Shown here: positions 1 through 12,800 of the stretch, piece after piece
Layout: each line of letters begins with the position of its first letter
How positions within the stretch are numbered: the first letter of the stretch is position 1
Source: Mansonella perstans
Taxonomy: Eukaryota > Nematoda > Chromadorea > Rhabditida > Onchocercidae
Direction: 5' to 3'
Length of the DNA stretch: 64,000 nucleotides
Assembly: GCA_037074765.1 (NCBI GenBank)
Contig: JBAMDO010000242.1
Span: 16,071 to 80,070, forward strand
Translations under genes and position numbers: made by a program
The notes under the pieces: model-generated
The model's database searches: none
The model's input: only the letters and a program-made list of their open reading frames with translations
Told to the model about the DNA's origin: nothing

Positions 1-79
1 CCACAGGTTATACTGCTTGGTTGTGAGACGATATGTCTTATGGATGTTTATTGCAAACTTTGGATTTATTCGATCTATT

Positions 80-1692
80 ATGAGTTGCTCTATGGTGGCG
101 AATTCAAAAATTCATTATAAATGCCGAAATATCGGTTTAGTTCTTTTAAAATATTACTTTTTATTAATTCTTGATTTTAATTTCATTTTTTATTTTGGTA
201 ATTTCTGCTACTAACATTTTTTTATATTTTCATTTCAACAGAGCATTTGTCATATGTTTTTGTTTTTTATAACATGTATTAAATGAGTAAAAATTAAGAC
301 AGAAAATTAAAATTTCTATCGAAAGATTGTAAAAGTGTCAGTTATTTTGCATAATATTTGCACGTACTTTTCTTCTTTAAAGTATTTTTAAATCAACAAA
401 TTAGTTCATCCTTAATTTATATAAATATATATAAAATATATATTTATATAATGTATCGAAAGATTTTAACGATTATATCGGTTACAGCTTAAATAGGATT
501 ATGTACAATTTTATGGCAGTTTGATAATTTTCATTTTATCTTAGAAAAACCATATTTGCGTAGTGATGTTTATCGCGTAGAAGTACCAGATGATAAAGTT
601 AGTTGGGAAATTGTTTGGCCAGAATATGCTCCAGAAGACTTCACTAGCTTAGCAGCTATTGGTAAACCTTGGGCAGATTCAAATAATATTGAAAGTCAGA
701 AATTCAGATGGAATGATATTGATGGATTAATCGATCGACGTTCTTATATAGGGTAACTTTTTATTTAATTACTTCATCGATACACATTTCTCTCATTTTT
801 GTATTATCTTATAAAAAATGTTAAGAATTAAGTGTTGTTGATGTACAGTAATATGCGTATTCTAAAAGCTTCAAACAAGATATGTCACGTATCGATGAGG
901 AATCTAAACAGAAAGAAGTGTTTTTTGGTCTTGATGAAAGCCAAAATTTCATGCTTTTTTTTTTCATTAAATTCAGGAAATATAATTTGGACAAGACTGG
1001 GCGACCACTTAATCCGATAGGACGAACCGGATTGAGAGGACGTGGAGTTTTGGGCAAATGGGGACCAAATCATGCAGCAGATCCAATTGTAAGTCGAATT
1101 AATCACGGGCAGTTACAGTTTGTTGGAATCGCTCGGCGAGATTCCGGTGAATGGGCCATTCCTGGAGGTATGGTAGATGCTGGTGAGGATGTACATGAAG
1201 CTTTGAAAAGGTAGGAAGTCCATATTTTACAGTATAATTTTTAAAGATGAAATTTCCAAATTTAAGAGAATTTACGGAGGAGGCATTGGACGGTAAAAAA
1301 TATCCAGAATTGGATATGTTTTGGCGCAAAGGTGTAGAGTTGTATCGCGGTTATGTAGATGATCCCCGAAATACGGATAATGCATGGATAGAAACGGTTG
1401 TGGTCAATTTTCATGATAGCAATGGCTACCTAAATAATGTTATACTTAAAGTAAGAATATTTAAATGATTGATTTTGTAATATGAGAAGTAAAATTAAGG
1501 AAATGGTTTAAATTCCTGTCGTAGTCAAGTCTTGTTTTTAGCTAACTGATTAGGTTGAATGTTATTTGTGTAAATTTTCAGGCAGGAGATGATGCAATTA
1601 AAGTGCGGTGGATTACAGTTTCAATGGGCGAAAAATTGTACGCATCTCATGAAGACTTTATCAAATTACTTGCTATGCATCATGGCGTATAA
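80..1692 (+). CDS. ndx-9: ADP-ribose pyrophosphatase, NUDT9 family (Nudix hydrolase), 5 exons
   Basis: Nudix hydrolase expected to split ADP-ribose into AMP and ribose-5-phosphate. Exons by phase-consistent splicing: 80-134, 545-752, 977-1210, 1267-1450 and 1582-1692, giving about 263 residues. Exon 1 encodes a short N-terminus ending KIHYKCRNI. Exon 2 carries the family block [19 protein letters not shown] and ends LIDRRSYIG. Exon 3 carries [28 protein letters not shown] and the front of the Nudix box ([15 protein letters not shown]). Exon 4 completes the box as [10 protein letters not shown], so the catalytic E-E pair is intact. The REF-x-EEA form rather than the canonical REUXEEXGU is, as I recall it, typical of NUDT9. 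The start is the least certain part: ATGs at 80 and 92 are in frame, and the frame stays open back to 17, so a mitochondrial leader could begin upstream. The next gene, rsp-4, is on the same strand about 730 bp downstream. Confidence 0.92.
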
Positions 1693-2394
1693 TCCAGACT
1701 CTTGATCATTTAATCTGTAAATTATGAATTGATGATGCATAAAGAAGATGTCGTTATCTGATATCGTTTTATCTTTTTCATAAATGAAGGATTTATATAA
1801 TGGAAGTTACATTCTAATATCAATAGATGATGAGTATGAGTTAATCCGCAATTGAATACAAACATTCTCAAAACATAAATTATAAAAGACAATCTAATTA
1901 GATATAACAATTGTTGTGATATTATAATGTAGATGATTACATGAAAGCTACGAGTCAAAAAGTTCGATTCTCTCTTGGATGTATCATTAATGATCCTGGA
2001 GAGAGAGAAAATATTCTTCTGCTCTACTGGTTTCTTGGTTCGTAAGATGATTTATGGATTTAGTATCATTTAAATATACTTGATTGGAAATATCAAGTAC
2101 AATCCTTCACAATTATAAAAACAGGATGTATGTTGATGGATTTGATGGACGAGTGATTTTCATTGTTACCGCTCAGAGTGATATTAATTGTCCTGTTCGT
2201 AGTTTATCGATATATAATTCTGTTGGTTGCAGTTTGTCGTCCGTTGAATGTGGGGGATTTTCGTTATGAGTTTAAATAACGTTTAAAGATTGGACGATAC
2301 AACTAAAATAACACGTTTGCTCCGTCAGTTGTAATTTCAAGTTGAAGAAAATAAATTGGACAAAATTTGGTTGTTTAAAATTTTACTTGAATGG
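1693..2394. other. Intergenic or 3' UTR between NUDT9 and rsp-4
   Basis: No coding exon is visible. The stretch holds an imperfect hairpin at 1968-2009 (TTCTCTC and GGAT in one arm, ATCC and GAGAGAGAA in the other). It also has scattered AT-rich sequence and an AATAAA-like signal near 2350. It is short enough to be either an operon spacer or an ordinary 3' UTR plus outron; nothing in it decides which. Confidence 0.5.
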
Positions 2395-2400
2395 TTTTAG
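2395..2400 (+). promoter_or_regulatory. Candidate spliced-leader trans-splice acceptor for rsp-4
   Basis: The hexamer TTTTAG ends 22 nt before the rsp-4 ATG, with no upstream in-frame coding exon. That is the usual layout of a nematode SL acceptor. It could instead close an undetected 5' UTR intron. Confidence 0.45.
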
Positions 2401-2422
2401 TATACGTCAAACATAATAAACG

Positions 2423-4550
2423 ATGAGTAGACGACCTGGACCGCCGTCAATCGATGGCTTATATTCTCTGAAGGTATCTCTTAATTTGTTCTTTATTGCT
2501 AGGAGAAATAGATAAATGATTCATAATTTTTGTGAGCATAAATGCTTAATTATGCAAGCACAAATGTTTTTTTTTTGATCTCTGATATTTCATTGTAATA
2601 ATCTTTCTATTCAAATATAATCTGCCATTTTTTTCATAATAACAGTTTTGTTTTAAAAATTTTGCATTTAATTTTACTGGCTTTAGAAGCATGATTTTCA
2701 CAAATGATCCGTGCTTTTTGTCAAATTTCAATTACATATCTTATTCACTTCTTACTAAACTACACGTTTCAATATTTTTCGTGCAAATTATCTTAACTGA
2801 ATCATAGTTAAGTATGTAATTTTGCGATATTTTCAAAAATTAGTGTGTATCATATACGATTTTGTAGATTGACAATATATCATATCAAACTGCACCGCAA
2901 GATTTACGCCGTTTGTTCGAGAAATATGGTGAAATAGGTGATATTCACATTCCGCGTGATCGTTACACTAAACAAAGTAAAGGATTTGGTTTCGTACGCT
3001 TTTATAGTCGACGAGATGCAGAATATGCAATGGATCGTATGGATGGACGATGGGTCGATGGCCGTGAAATCCGTGTTGCTATGGCACGTTATGAACGTCC
3101 GATCGACGAACGTAGCCGGAATGGTGGTAGTGGTGGTTACAGAAGTCGACGGTTAGTGAATTTGCGCTCACATATAGGATATTAAAGTTTTACAGGTGAG
3201 ATACCGTAATTAAGTTATACTAACAAATGGATGTTTACTTATACTTAACTGTTTCAGTTCGAAAGTTAGGTAATATTTGTGATTTCTGATGTAAGGTGGT
3301 TATCGTGGTTGATGACCGCTGTTAATGCTTCACCCCTTATAAAGTTGTAATTTCTTGCAAAGTAACTTGCCGAAAAGTAATAAATTTGTAATTTTGAGGC
3401 GGCCGTGGTTTGCTGCTGCTGCTGTTGCTGCTGCTGCTAATTACCGAGATACAGTGTAGCTGTTGCTAGCTGAAATAAAAAATGCATCAAGCAAAACGGC
3501 CGCATCTCAGGGGAAAATTGGCTTGCTGAGCTGCTGTTCTATGTAGCAGTTGACTGCTGCTGTTGTTGTTGTTGTTGTTCATGTTCTTGTCGTTGTTGTT
3601 GTTGGGCAGCGTAGCTGGTTTCCAGTTTGACCTGAACCAAAAAAAGGGAGAATGAGAGAGACAGAGCAGAGATTAATTAGATGCTGATTGCTGATCTGTG
3701 TTACATTTGATGGTCAGTCAGTTTTTCGTACAAAATCGTTTTTGTGTCTTTTTTGGATATAGTTCCGAATCTCTGTGTGGTAGCACCCATGAATCGGCGG
3801 CTTGCTACTCAATATTCAGCTATTCGGGGATGGAGTTCTTTTAAAGTTTCTGTCATTTTAATTAAATGATTGGAAACTTTAATATACTTTGTTAGTATGT
3901 AGAAAGATGAATGGAATGGACAGTAGTTTCATAGAACCTCTCGAGATAGAATGCTTTTATCAATCTAATAAGCACAGTGAAATTCAATTGGTGTCTTGAA
4001 AACAATTAAGTTTGAGAAAAAATGCAATCTATTCTTTGGCCAGACTAAAATAAAACAAAATGTGTAAGGACAGTATGATATAAATTGGTTCTTAAATTAT
4101 AAATTATAATGAAAATACAAATTTTTTAGGATCAATTTTGACTTATTTGCAAATGATTGTGTGTACATTTATCAGTGAAATCAGTTCCACTTAATATTCA
4201 GCTATTCGGGGATAGAATTCTTTTCAAGTGGTAATAATTCACATTCGCCGGTTATTTCGATAACTAATATTTTCAGTTCTCGAACACGTTCACGATCACG
4301 GTCACCACGACGTCGACGTTCTTCTACACGAAGCCGTAGCGGCTCACGATACAACGAAAGACGATCGATATCGCGCGGTCGAAGTACTTCACGCGACAGG
4401 TCACCAATATCTCGGAGATCTGCGAACTCAAGCAGCCCACCAGGCAGAAATGTTTCCCGAAGTCCACCACCACGTAATTCTCGCAGTCCTGTGACGCGTG
4501 ACCGCGATAGACTTGGTGATGCATCAAATGGAAATAATACTAATTATTGA
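2423..4550 (+). CDS. rsp-4: SR splicing factor, SRSF2/SC35 ortholog (RSP-4), 3 exons
   Basis: Nuclear pre-mRNA splicing factor with one RRM and a C-terminal RS domain. Exons: 2423-2473 (17 codons, [17 protein letters not shown]), 2868-3151 and 4277-4550, giving 202 residues, the usual size for this family. The RRM spans about residues 15-90. RNP2 reads KIDNISY and RNP1 reads [16 protein letters not shown] and [14 protein letters not shown] match SRSF2 closely. After a short Gly/Ser linker the last exon encodes the RS tail ([20 protein letters not shown]), then a serine/proline stretch ending NGNNTNY. The exon 2/3 junction splits an Arg codon (CG|T). The second intron is 1,125 nt, far larger than the first (394 nt), and holds GC-rich structured sequence described separately. 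SR genes often regulate themselves through such introns, but no poison exon is proven here. Confidence 0.96.
3399..3503 (+). repeat. Inverted repeat around a CTG-rich tract in rsp-4 intron 2
   Basis: The left arm (3399-3414, gcggccgtggtttgct) and right arm (3490-3503, agcaaaacggccgc) are complementary over 14 bases, with two unpaired bases on the left. They enclose a CTG/TTG triplet run and about 75 nt of loop. In the transcript this would fold into a GC-capped stem. A second CTG/TTG-rich run follows at 3553-3606. Confidence 0.7.
3811..4228 (+). repeat. 36-nt direct repeat in rsp-4 intron 2
   Basis: Two copies, 3811-3846 and 4193-4228, match at 33 of 36 positions and share the core attcagctattcggggat. 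The second copy ends 48 nt before the exon 3 junction at 4277. I saw no third copy in the window. Confidence 0.75.
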
Positions 4551-6310
4551 TTTGTTTATGTTTTTTTGGCTTCGGGCAAAACTTAATGCGAATTTTGTTT
4601 CGCCACATTTTACTTCTCTGCAATATGTTTTATTTGCTTTTCTTTTTAAGAAGCAAAAATGTTGCTAGAGAAATATTTCTGGGGTAGATCAACGGATATT
4701 GCTTTACAGAAATCGGTATTAAAAGTGTAGCTGCTGAATCATTTTATAGACAAATGAATTTTTCGCTGTATGGAACAGCTTTGAAAATGCAGTCACTAAA
4801 CCTTCAGAAATGTTAAAATAAGGGAAATGAAGTGTTTTTTTTATCAGGAATTCATTGGTTACTTGGATATCGATTTCTTTGTTGTTCTAATTTTTTAATT
4901 TCCGAAATTCTTCCAAGTTTTTAATGGCTGTTTATTTTGTGATCATACCAATGAATGTCATTCAAATCCTTTAATGGAGCATAAAAATAAGTTGAAAATG
5001 CAATTGCTTTTGACGTCGATACAGGTGGATAGTGAAAAAATGATTTCATGATTCTATTGGATCTTCATCTCTGTCCCACTGTTTACAATTGAAATCCTGA
5101 ATTAACTATTTCATTGAAAAATTTTTTGCAAATTTACTTCCTTAATACTACGGCCCCTTTATTCGGCGTAGTTTCATTTGTTAAGGAATTTCTGAGCTAA
5201 AATTGAAAAGCGAAGACAATTAGATAAAATGGGCATACATTAATTGTTATGCTAAAGAATCTCGTTAGCAAATAACACCATAACAGTGGAGAATGCATTG
5301 ATTTATACGATCTAACTGTAATTCGGGATTCTGTGATACAAATTGTTGATTTTGACGGCACTGTAAAAGAATACTGTCGATGCTGTTATAAAATGTTCAA
5401 GTTCTAGCTGTTAACTCTGCGAATGACAATTGATTTTCTTCCAGTGCAATTAATTTACATCAGTATCATATTAATTAATTATCTGATGGTAATTAGGCTA
5501 GAATTGAAGAGGTCTGGAAAAAAACAATAGTATTAGATGTTTTTATTTTGCAAATGTTCAAATTATATCAATTTAAAAGCACAATTTTATAGAGCAATTA
5601 AGTATAGAATCCCATTGAAGATATCATCTTGATAATTGTTTGATTAATGAATACTTAGATAATTTATATATATATCTTTATCTTTTATATCTTTACCTGA
5701 TACTGAATAAATAAGGCAATGTTTTATTGCACAACGTTATTAAACTTTTTTAACTTTTTTTTTTTTTTGTTCGTCAATGCTTGTCAACGTTATCAAGAAA
5801 GGCATCTGATATATGGGAATACAAAAACGCAAAACCGTAAAACAATAGAGAAACAATATAGAAACGGAAAATCATAGTGATACAAAAAAGTTTTTTTTTT
5901 CAAGTATGACTGATATGATAGAGAAAAAAAATGATGATAGAATATTCATTGAGACGTTTGTTGAAAAAATATCTTGAATGCATCAAGAAGTTATGAATCA
6001 TTATCTGATTCTAAATGCATCGAGAAGTTGTGAATCATTATCTGATTCTGAATCAGTCATTCGGTATGATATCTGAAAGTAAACTAACATTACTTTGAAT
6101 TAAAAAATTTGAATGTTGGAAAGTTTAAAACTGTTTATTTAGTTTTAGGGAAATCATTCTTTATTAATTGATTAGCTTATTTAACTATATTGCTTCATTA
6201 ATTATTTTATTCAAAATTTTAATAATATCAGTATGAGAAAGAAAGAGAGAAACTGCAGTAGTTAGGCTTCGTAAAGAGAAAACAAAGTAAATTTAATTTA
6301 ATTGCGATTT
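4551..6310. other. Convergent intergenic region: rsp-4 3' UTR and beyond
   Basis: No supported coding sequence. It should contain the rsp-4 3' UTR; an AATAAA lies at 5706-5711 but is 1.1 kb past the stop, so the true poly(A) site is unclear. A two-copy direct repeat of about 37 nt sits at 5977-6050 (core agaagtt, then gaatcattatctgattct). The rest is AT-rich. Confidence 0.5.
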
Positions 6311-6316
6311 TTTATT
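6311..6316 (-). terminator. Possible poly(A) signal of the lipoprotein gene
   Basis: AATAAA on the minus strand, 64 nt after the stop codon of the lipoprotein gene. It lies in an A/T run, so chance occurrence is possible. Confidence 0.4.
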
Positions 6317-6379
6317 TTTTTTAAAAATCTTTTTCTATAATTCAAAATAACTTTATAAAATAAAGTAAATATTGAAATT

Positions 6380-9300
6380 TCAAACCAATTCAGCTGGTCT
6401 AATTACTGTACATGGTCGACAGATATTATGTGCAAATAATCCGTCAACGCTACATTGACAATTGAAACAGGAAATATCTCGATTGGGAATTATTCTGGAT
6501 GCTGCTATCATGAATCCATGTTTCTAAAAAAGTATTTGTAAAATTTTTATAATAAAATTTAATGATTTTTTTTTAAAAAAAAATTTGGCCTGAAATTATG
6601 TGCATCATCATATCGATTCAGATAATTTTAAAAAATGAGAGTAACAAAGAATAAAAATAATTTTAAGACTTAAAGTTTGTAAGAGAAAAGAAAAAAAACT
6701 TTCATTATTAATTTAATGGAATGTTTAAGAAGATTTCAATGAATGTATTCAGTGAATTTGGAAGAAAAAAAAATTATCAAGTTGTAAATAATCAAGGCTA
6801 TAATTTTTAGAAATAATCGAACTTTAATCGATCCTCGCAGTGTGAAGCAAAATGTTCAATGCTATAGTAAATTTCAGTGAATCTCAAATCATATAGAATT
6901 AAAAAATTTTTCTGCTTACTAGAATTGAAATTTGAAATTTAAATTTAAAAATCAATATTAAAAATTCGCAAATATTTTTTTTTATCCAAAGCTAATTATG
7001 AACGTTTACAAGGGAGAAAACAGTTCCATATGTTTGCTGGGCCACAATGGAACAACTATCATGTGGATGTAACAAGGCTGTCCGTTGTCCAATTTGTACT
7101 CCATGTTTATCCAATAGCTGTTTTGCATCCATACCTTTAAATTACTATTAAATTTTAAAATTTCAAAATCATAAAAAATTTAATTCTTTCGTAATTTGAA
7201 CTAAGAATAAATTTTGTTTTTTCATATTTAAATTTTAATATGATTTACAACAATACCATCTTCATAAACATGCCATAGTTATGGAGAAAAAAACAACTAT
7301 GCAATAATTTATCGATTCTGAATAAATAATATATCAATCTTTCATTTCTGATTTACCTCTTTACTATTCTAATATATCAATCTTTTATTTCTGATTTATC
7401 TCTTTACTTCTTCTCAATTGTGAAATAATTTTGTGAATGAATTTAATAAAGCAATTTTACAAGAATATTTGTTAACTTACCGACAACTTCGCTACCGTCA
7501 TTTGTCTTGAACTTACTTAAAGTTAATAGATGCATTGTAATACCCTGAAATGAATAATGAATTTTTAATTGGTAAAATTATGATGTGAAATTTTATAACT
7601 TCAAAAAAAAGAAAAAGACAATTTTAATATTTTCCTGCAATAATAATGGTGTAATAATTGATAATTGTCAATAGATCACTGATCAATATTAATTGGATCA
7701 ATTAAATGATTGCTAATTTATTTATTGACAAAATATTAAAGGTTTTGAAAATTGTGGAAGTTAGAAAAATTCACTGAAAAATTTAAGTCTCTAAAAAGTT
7801 AAATGTACCTGTTCAAGTAACATATCGAGCATTTCTGAATGTCCACGTGGTAAACACTTTCTGCACATTACTAAAACAATACTCTTAGCAGCCGCAAGCC
7901 TAAATTAAAATTAAGTACAATAATTTGCAAAATTTAATTTTTGAAATAAATTTTTATTTGAGCAATAAGATGTACAATAAACATAATGAAATTGGCTTCG
8001 AAAAATATTGATTTAATTTTTGAAATTGGAAAAATTGAAATAACTTAACTAAATGGAAAATGTTCCATTGTAAATTCTATTGCTTTTTTCGGACAACTAT
8101 GTGGTACTTCAATTCCTGAGATTGGTTCAAAGTTTTGCTGTGTTTGTTTGATAAAACTAGAAATATCCATTAATGCTTCATCCTGTTCATAGTGTACCAA
8201 TGGTTCATGATGCACTCCTTCACCACCAAAACCTACCCAACCAAAACGTACTGATCTAAAAAAAAAAACTTTGATCATTTTTGATCTATTTGTTATTTAA
8301 AATATTTCAATCAAAATTTTAATTCAATTAATGAAATAAAAATACCAATAAAATTCTAGTTACTTGTAAAAATTTTATAATTCCTGCAGAATAACTTGAG
8401 ATAGAGCAAAAAAAAATTAAAATTTGTAAAATTTTTATTTCATTAATTGTGACACAACGATAACAACAACAATTATCTTTAATAATATGTAGTTCTAAAT
8501 TCAATCAAATAAACATTTGTTAATTTTTTTTTTTGGAAAGCCTAAGAATAAGCTTGAAACTTCTCTGTGATTTTAATAATCATTAAAATAAGCCATTTAT
8601 CGCACCGTTGTTCTTGGCTTATTCTTTCTGCCATTTTTGCTATTTTCTCTTTATGATGATCGATGCATTTTCTTTCTTCAACAACAAATACAATATCATG
8701 ATCGATGTCTGTTCTCTCTTTCGTCAACCAAATTTTTTTTTCAGCATCCAAAAGCAAATCATCATCACATTTCACTACAATGAATTTTCTTCATTCAACT
8801 GATACTTACGTAAATTGGAATCAAAAATGAATTATACTATATCGAAGTATAAACTTCATATAAACTATAAAAATTAATATAATATGTTTATTTATAAGAA
8901 TGCGAAGAAATTTCGAATTCTGTCAACTGTTCAATAATTGGATCTCGAAGTACTAATTTAATGTAAACTATGGAAATCACTATGATATATTTGTTGGGCA
9001 TTTAAATCACTATGATATATTTATTGAGCATTTGATGAATTCTGTCAAATTCTTAGCATATTAATAGCAAACAAAGTGAAATTTTCATTAAAGTATGAAA
9101 AAAAAAGGAGAGAATTAGAATGAGATAAATCAAAGTAATGGGAAGAATAAAAAAATCTAAAAAATGTACGAGAAAATGAACGGATACTTACAAAAATGAA
9201 CAGAAATAGTGTAAAAGAAAACAATGAAAAGGAATTAAAGATATTAATGTTTTCTTTTTTTTTAATAAATATTCATTTCAGAATAAATTAAACTATCCGA

Positions 9301-9876
9301 AAAAACGGATATGGATATGTTAAAATATTTGGGTGTTTTAACTTACTGAATAATATTTATTGACTAGTAGTAATAACTCCTACTGAGCAGTAGTAACTCT
9401 TATTCAGTATTAGTCAACTCTTACCGCATTCATGAGGTAATGTTGTAATGATTCCCGAATTTGAACATATTTGAAAATATGCTGCAATAGCCGTACAATG
9501 TTGTTGCTTATCACCATTAGAGCAAATTTGTTCAAATGGTTTTGGACGTATCTTAATTTAAAAAATAAAATTATTCAAATAACATAAAAAAGAAGGCAAT
9601 AAAAATTTTTAAGCAATTTTATCACAATAATAAAATTATAATTTTTGCATAATATTTATTTGAAATATTTGTTCATAAATTTTATTTGCAAAAAAAAAAA
9701 TTTCTTATGAATTTTAATTTTAATGAAAAAAATACATGATTAAAACAGGGTTGTAATGGACTGTCGGAACTTTCGAAATATTTCTGGCAATGATCATCAT
9801 CACGATACCATAAATCTCGAGCTTGATTTTCATAACATGCACTATTTACTGCCCAATGTTCAGCTAACACATTTAG
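6380..9876 (-). other. Apolipophorin-type C-terminal tail
   Basis: Exons after VWD encode a cysteine-bearing tail. [13 protein letters not shown] and [14 protein letters not shown] are followed by [20 protein letters not shown] and [20 protein letters not shown]. The last two resemble the post-VWD segment of insect apolipophorins as I remember it. The protein ends with [20 protein letters not shown] and a short tail. This tail is the main reason to call the gene apolipophorin-like and not vitellogenin. Exon 8774-8561 is placed by phase: acceptor CATTGTAG, donor AA|gtttca. Confidence 0.7.
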
Positions 9877-12800
9877 CTATAAAAAGCATACAATAATTAT
9901 TTTTTATTCATTTCTTCCAACATCGAAATATTTTCTTTGATCGCAAAAATTTATGCTTTGATAAATTCAAAAATAAAAAAAATTAATCAATTGTTGGAAA
10001 GTTTTCATGAATTATTTCATAAGTATCCCATAGTATTCATATTAAATTATCCAGAAGATATCTTAGGAAATTTTTGTGCAATTAATTTGCAATTAAAAAT
10101 TTTGAAATAGTTAGTTAAAGAAAAAAGCCATATTTTTTACATTTTTATACTTAAATACTAATATTAAAATTTTTGTACTTGAAAAATACTTGAACAATTA
10201 AATATGAAATCAAAAAACTTTATTTAATACCTGATCATTAGATGTACCATCGACCAGATCATGATCATTTGATGGTTCATTATCGTTCATTCCAAGAAGA
10301 CCATTACTACGTCCATGCATTCGAGCCGGTAAAATAATTTCACAAATATCATATTGGCTATTACATTGTAAACGGAAACCTTCGTACGTTTTCAAAATTG
10401 TCCAATGATCTTTTTGATAAACTGAGATTAAAATTGCTCCATCAATACTGTCTACCATTTGCCATGGCACTGATACTGAAGCGCCATTTACTCGTACCTA
10501 AAATTAAGGTTCACAGGAAAATATAACTGAAATTTATTAAGCAATAAAATTCGATTCATTAAACTATTAATTTAAAACAAGAAACTGAACCATTTGAAAC
10601 ATCAAATTATTGAGATGGATATATTTTATTAACTGGAGTATTTTTGGGCATATTTCCATTTAATGTAATTTTTAGGCATATTTCTATTTAATATAATTTC
10701 CATAGAATATTGGTAAATTTCAATTTTTTGAAGAAGGTAATGCAAGTTATTGAGGCTATTGATTCAATATTAATTTTAATGCATTTCGTAAAAAAAAAGT
10801 GATTAAAATTAATCAAAAACTAAATTACAATGCCAGTTTTATGCAAAAATACTTCCTCTCCACGTAATTCAATTTTGATAGCATCCAAATGCCCATCTGG
10901 TGAAAATACAGCTATTAGTGCAAAACGTTGAGTACGTAAATCTGACGCAAGAAGATATTCACAACGAGCATGAAATGCGAATACTTTTCCGTCAAATGAT
11001 ACGAAACGATTACCATTGATTATATAAGCAATGCCTTAATTTAAGAAAAAAAATTAAAAATTTTACTTTTTTCTTCACTTTTATTATTAATTGATGAATT
11101 CAATGAATAATTAAAAATTATTTTTTTTTGCCAGAAAATAATTTATAACAAAAATTAACACACTTCCAAATGGTGATAACATTTTCCATGGATTTAATTT
11201 CATTGATTTAAAACTGTAAATTGTATCCGATAAAGATTGCGCCAATTGCTGAAAAAAATTCAATGAAAAAAAATTGCCACAAATTTAAAATAAAAGTTAG
11301 GAAAAAAAAGAGACCTGATCTTTATGTGATAGACCAAATGATTCAATCAATGCTGATTTGAGAGCGGTAAAATGTTGAGGATGAAGAGCACTTAAAACAT
11401 CGTCCAGTGATGAAGCACCATATGGTAAGGTTAGTTGTAATTCATATTCGCCAGGTGATAAACGCTTAAAATTATGAAATTAAAAAATAAAAACTAAATT
11501 TCCAAAAAAAAAATTTTATGTAAAATTAAAATTTATCAAAAATTTTTGTGTAGTAATTAAAAAATTATTATACATTTTTCAAATTAGTCATAATTAATTA
11601 TATTGAACTATACTAATTATGTTAATTGCACATTTTTTTTCTCATTATGAAGTTAATTTCAACAATCTATTTGAAAAAAAAAATAGAAGCACTAACAAAA
11701 ACCTTATAGTTTGGTAAATATTGTCGCCAAAATCGTTCAGCCATTTCATTAGCTGTTATTCTGCCTCTCAAATAATTAATAATTTCTTGCCATATTTGTC
11801 GAATTAGACTATCATCCACGGAATCCAAAGCTTCACTTGTCACTTTGACAAAAACTGATACAATAACCTTATCGAGTAAGAAATTTTTAATCTGAAAATA
11901 GAGGCATTATTTTTTATTTGATAGTTTTAAAATTTGAAAAATTTTTTTTGCAAAATTGTAAATTAATTACTTTCAAACATTTCTAATATAATATATAAAA
12001 TAAAATGTTTGATTAGGTTTATGTTTTAAAAAAATATTTCAAAATTTATCGAATACAAAAATATTAATTAAACAACAATTAGACTATTTAATTAAGTGCT
12101 TAATTACACTTATATAAAATATTATTTGACGAGTTTTTTTTTTTTTTTAAATTGAACAGATACTGTATATGTAATATAGAAAATCAGCTATTGCTAACTG
12201 TGTAATATAACAAATAAAAAAAATTAATACTAATTAACTAACTTTATTATACACTCTAATCACTTCATCTTCATATCGTTTACGGTTCATTTCAATGTCA
12301 ACTATAGCTCTATCTAATTCCGTTAATTGATATTGACGATTCAATTTCCGTATTTCATAAAGTATTGTCTGTATAATATCGATTCGTTCGAAATTCTGCT
12401 TATACTCTTCCAGTGCTCCTGTATCAATCAGTATGAACTCTCTTGCTAACATATCAAATACAGGCCAATGAAAATATCAGAAAATTCATTTTAAGTCATT
12501 TCAATTCTGCTTTCATTATGGTTGTACCAAATTAATTAATAAAATTTTTCATCCAAAAAAAATGAGCAAATGGAAAAACAAGAAAAAAAGATCACTTCGT
12601 AAATGCTTCAACTTTAATGTTTCTTCCAAGCGTTCAATAGTCATTGCAGCGTTTCGTTGCAAATTATCCAACTAAAATTATCACTCAACAGTTAGCTTAA
12701 AACAAATTGATTGATTTAATAATAGCAAAAAAAAAAAAACAGGTCAAAAAACTAAATCAAAATAAAATAGATCAAAAACCTCGTTGTAAAGTTGATCAAT

